From Candidatus Poribacteria bacterium (GTDB lineage Bacteria; Poribacteria; WGA-4E; WGA-3G), in the NCBI GenBank assembly GCA_012267415.1, contig JAAXGN010000108.1, positions 38,874 to 102,873 of the forward strand: 64,000 nt of DNA, written 5' to 3'. This document shows positions 62,221 to 64,000 of this stretch, in pieces (position 1 is the stretch's first letter; each line of letters starts with the position of its first letter). The notes under the pieces are model-generated. The model was not told the DNA's origin. It worked only from the letters and a program-made list of their open reading frames with translations, and did not search any database. Made by a program: the position numbers and the translations under genes.

Positions 62221-63195
62221 TCATCCATATCCCTTAATTACTGATAAAACCTCTGGATGTAAAGTTCCGTTTGTAGCAACTACACCGCGATTATTTATCA
62301 TACGTCTTCCGCTGACGAAACTGAGTGGCAGACCATTTGCATCCGTAACTTTTCCGCCTGCCTCCTCTACGACAATCATACCTGCGGCATGATCCCAGAT
62401 ACATTCCCTATAGTCAGGATATTTCGGATTTGGCAGACGAATGTAAAGTGATGCTTCTCCTCTTGCAACAATGCCATATTTTGCTTGACTGTCAATTTTT
62501 AGTGATTCCTGATGAAGTCCAATTTTCTTTGCTATTCTGGCATGTGTATTGCTATCCCCATGTGCAGATTCAAAGCTCTCGGCTAACCGTGATGCATTAT
62601 CTGAAACTTGAGCTACACCCAGCTTTTCTCCACCTAAATCATAGATATCGGTTCCTTGTCCGCGAACTGCGACAAAGAGACAGCCGCGATTAGATTCGGT
62701 TTCATCTAACTGATGTGGTAGACTCGGACATGCTAAGATACCGAGCTGAACTTCACCATTTTCGATCCAGGCTAATGCGATAGCATACTGATTGTTTCGC
62801 AGGAATCCTTTTGTTCCGTCAATTGGATCAAGTGTCCAAAAACGATCCCTAATCTCACCTTTTCCTTGATCAATCCATTCGCAGACTTTATGTGATGAGC
62901 CGTGCGCTTGTAGGTTTGTATCTAAGGATTGATTAACATAATCTGTGACTCGTTCTGCAAGTGCGGGATTCTGCCTGAGTGAATCTGCATCCTCTTCAGC
63001 AACGATAACATCATCAGCATAAGCGTCTTTGATCACTTGACAGATCAATGCTTGCGATCCATAGTCGGCTATCGTCACTGGACTGCGATCATTTTTCTGA
63101 ACAGTATCGGAGGATACCATTTCTTGTTGAACGTGTTGACATAATCTTGAAGCACTTAACACAGCAGAAATTGCAGTTTGTTTTCTTGTTCTCAT
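62221..63195 (-). CDS. 3'(2'),5'-bisphosphate nucleotidase / inositol monophosphatase family
   Basis: 324 aa. Metal-site motifs: VIVAEEDADSL, WTLDPIDGTKGFLRNNQYAI (DPIDGT) and WDHAAGMIVVEEAGGKVTDA. The long insertion between the first motifs suits HAL2/CysQ-like enzymes that clear PAP more than inositol phosphatases. It starts 29 bases after the UDG-like gene, so the two are one unit. Its 3' end is duplicated just downstream. Confidence 0.85.
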   Translation of the reverse strand: MRTRKQTAISAVLSASRLCQHVQQEMVSSDTVQKNDRSPVTIADYGSQALICQVIKDAYADDVIVAEEDADSLRQNPALAERVTDYVNQSLDTNLQAHGSSHKVCEWIDQGKGEIRDRFWTLDPIDGTKGFLRNNQYAIALAWIENGEVQLGILACPSLPHQLDETESNRGCLFVAVRGQGTDIYDLGGEKLGVAQVSDNASRLAESFESAHGDSNTHARIAKKIGLHQESLKIDSQAKYGIVARGEASLYIRLPNPKYPDYRECIWDHAAGMIVVEEAGGKVTDANGLPLSFVSGRRMINNRGVVATNGTLHPEVLSVIKGYG

Positions 63196-63224
63196 GTGAT
63201 TTTAGGTAGCAACTTGGGTTAAAT

Positions 63225-63881
63225 TTAGAAGAGTGTTGTCTTTGGTATCTCTTCTGATTGATGTAATTTCTCTATTGCTTTTGCAATATCTTCTATGACG
63301 ATATTTCGCATCGATTCATATTTATGCCCTTCTTGTCGTAAAACATAAGCCGGATTATAGGTTGCTATTGCATAAGGTGCGTAATATGTATTTGTAAACC
63401 ACTGACCTCGTTCCTCAGTTATGCGGAAACGACTATGGATTAAGACCTTAGCAGCGGTTGAGCCCAGACATAAAATTACTTTTGGTTGAATAATCGTCAA
63501 TTCACTATCTAACCATTTAGCACAAGCTTTAATTTCGGTTGCTTTAGGAGGACGATTTTTTGAGTTGTGGCCGGTTGTTGCAGCTGCGCGACATTTTATA
63601 ATATTCGTTAACCATAAGTCACTTCGGGTGATGTCATTTGCAATTAGCACTTCCTGTAACATATCACCCGCAGGTCCAATAAATGGCAGTCCCAAATGGT
63701 TATCCGCTGCGGACGGTCCCTCGCCAACGAGTACTAATTTTTTGTTGACATTACCCGTTCCAAAAACTACTTTAGTGCGTGTTTTCGCTAAGTCACAATC
63801 AGTACAACTATCAGCACGTTCTCTAATACTTTCTATCTTAACCGAATTAGTATGAATGTTTTCCAAATCAGTAACTGACAT
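63225..63881 (-). CDS. UDG-superfamily protein, diverged family 4 type
   Basis: 218 aa. Fe-S Cys pair CTDCDL (C26, C29), then KCRAAAT and ACAKWL for the other two. Motif I is VGEGPSAADNHLGLPFIGPA (the usual GEAPGxxED is GEGPSAADN). Motif II is TYNPAYVLR, where the His of HPxY is Asn. With these changes it may act on other bases or bind DNA only. Shares the fold with 34338-35042. No clear ribosome site. Confidence 0.8.
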   Translation of the reverse strand: MSVTDLENIHTNSVKIESIRERADSCTDCDLAKTRTKVVFGTGNVNKKLVLVGEGPSAADNHLGLPFIGPAGDMLQEVLIANDITRSDLWLTNIIKCRAAATTGHNSKNRPPKATEIKACAKWLDSELTIIQPKVILCLGSTAAKVLIHSRFRITEERGQWFTNTYYAPYAIATYNPAYVLRQEGHKYESMRNIVIEDIAKAIEKLHQSEEIPKTTLF

Positions 63882-63906
63882 ATATAGAAATGTTTAATAG
63901 ATTGTT

Positions 63907-63999
63907 TCATTTCGCATCTTTTGTTCCACCTGAAGTCTGTGTGAATTTGATGCTGGCATGCACCAATGAATCTGTTGCAGCAATAGTTATACGATAGAT
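63907..63999 (-). CDS. partial gene, C-terminus only
   Basis: One minus-strand frame enters from the window end and stops at 63907-63909; its last residues are VHASIKFTQTSGGTKDAK. Another frame is open too, so this is weak. It would be the gene upstream of the UDG-like gene. Confidence 0.3.
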   Translation of the reverse strand: MYRITIAATDSLVHASIKFTQTSGGTKDAK

Positions 64000-64000
64000 G

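Overview
The window looks like a chromosomal segment of an uncultured, moderately AT-rich bacterium. It has sigma70-type promoters, strong AAGGAGG ribosome sites and bacterial lipoproteins. My best guess is Candidatus Poribacteria or a close relative. That rests on the mix of Gfo/Idh/MocA oxidoreductases, sulfatase-superfamily proteins, a PorX-like protein, the futalosine menaquinone genes, and a very large load of short palindromic intergenic repeats with a GGGCGGGG-AAA-CCCCGCCC core. This is an inference: there is no rRNA here to place it.

Layout. 0-4 kb: a lipoprotein, pepA and three very small membrane proteins or lipoproteins. 4.2-9 kb: a same-strand block of three genes I cannot assign (a sigma-region-4-like regulator, a Gfo/Idh/MocA-like protein split by a 23-bp tandem duplication, and a 662-aa protein with an internal repeat). 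9.5-20 kb: tRNA-Phe and tRNA-Thr, then a long minus-strand run (TPR protein, DsbD, PorX-like protein with a degenerate receiver, GlcE-like FAD oxidase, sulfatase-fold hydrolase with Thr as nucleophile, UbiA prenyltransferase, beta-helix lipoprotein). 20-26 kb: a perfect promoter drives a membrane-anchored DnaG-type zinc finger, a broken FGE-like gene and a peroxiredoxin whose active-site codon is TGA, followed by HAD, epimerase, aminotransferase and SDR genes.

26-39 kb: a metallophosphoesterase, then the housekeeping run rpsB-tsf-frr-cdsA-dxr-rseP-udg-priA, which lacks the usual pyrH and uppS. rseP carries three PDZ-like domains. 38.7-45.7 kb: a small protein plus frameshifted HNH nuclease, trpS, a SAM hydrolase family protein, a TIM-barrel isomerase, mqnE-mqnA, a Fur-family regulator and a lone sigma-region-4 protein with a structured leader. 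46-54.8 kb: NHL-repeat protein, GNAT, DUF433, Gfo/Idh/MocA, an orphan PotA-like ATPase, and a type II restriction-modification locus of the MvaI/BcnI family with two methyltransferases. 54.9-64 kb: gatB, aldo/keto reductase, oligogalacturonate-lyase-like propeller, TPR protein, a second Gfo/Idh/MocA with a convergent MDR dehydrogenase, a bisphosphate nucleotidase family protein and a second UDG-family protein.

The points most worth following up are the possible selenocysteine peroxiredoxin at 21.5 kb, the 23-bp duplication that switches a gene in the unassigned 4-9 kb cluster, the PorX-like protein with no phosphorylation site, and a MITE-like family of about 110 bp with four copies.
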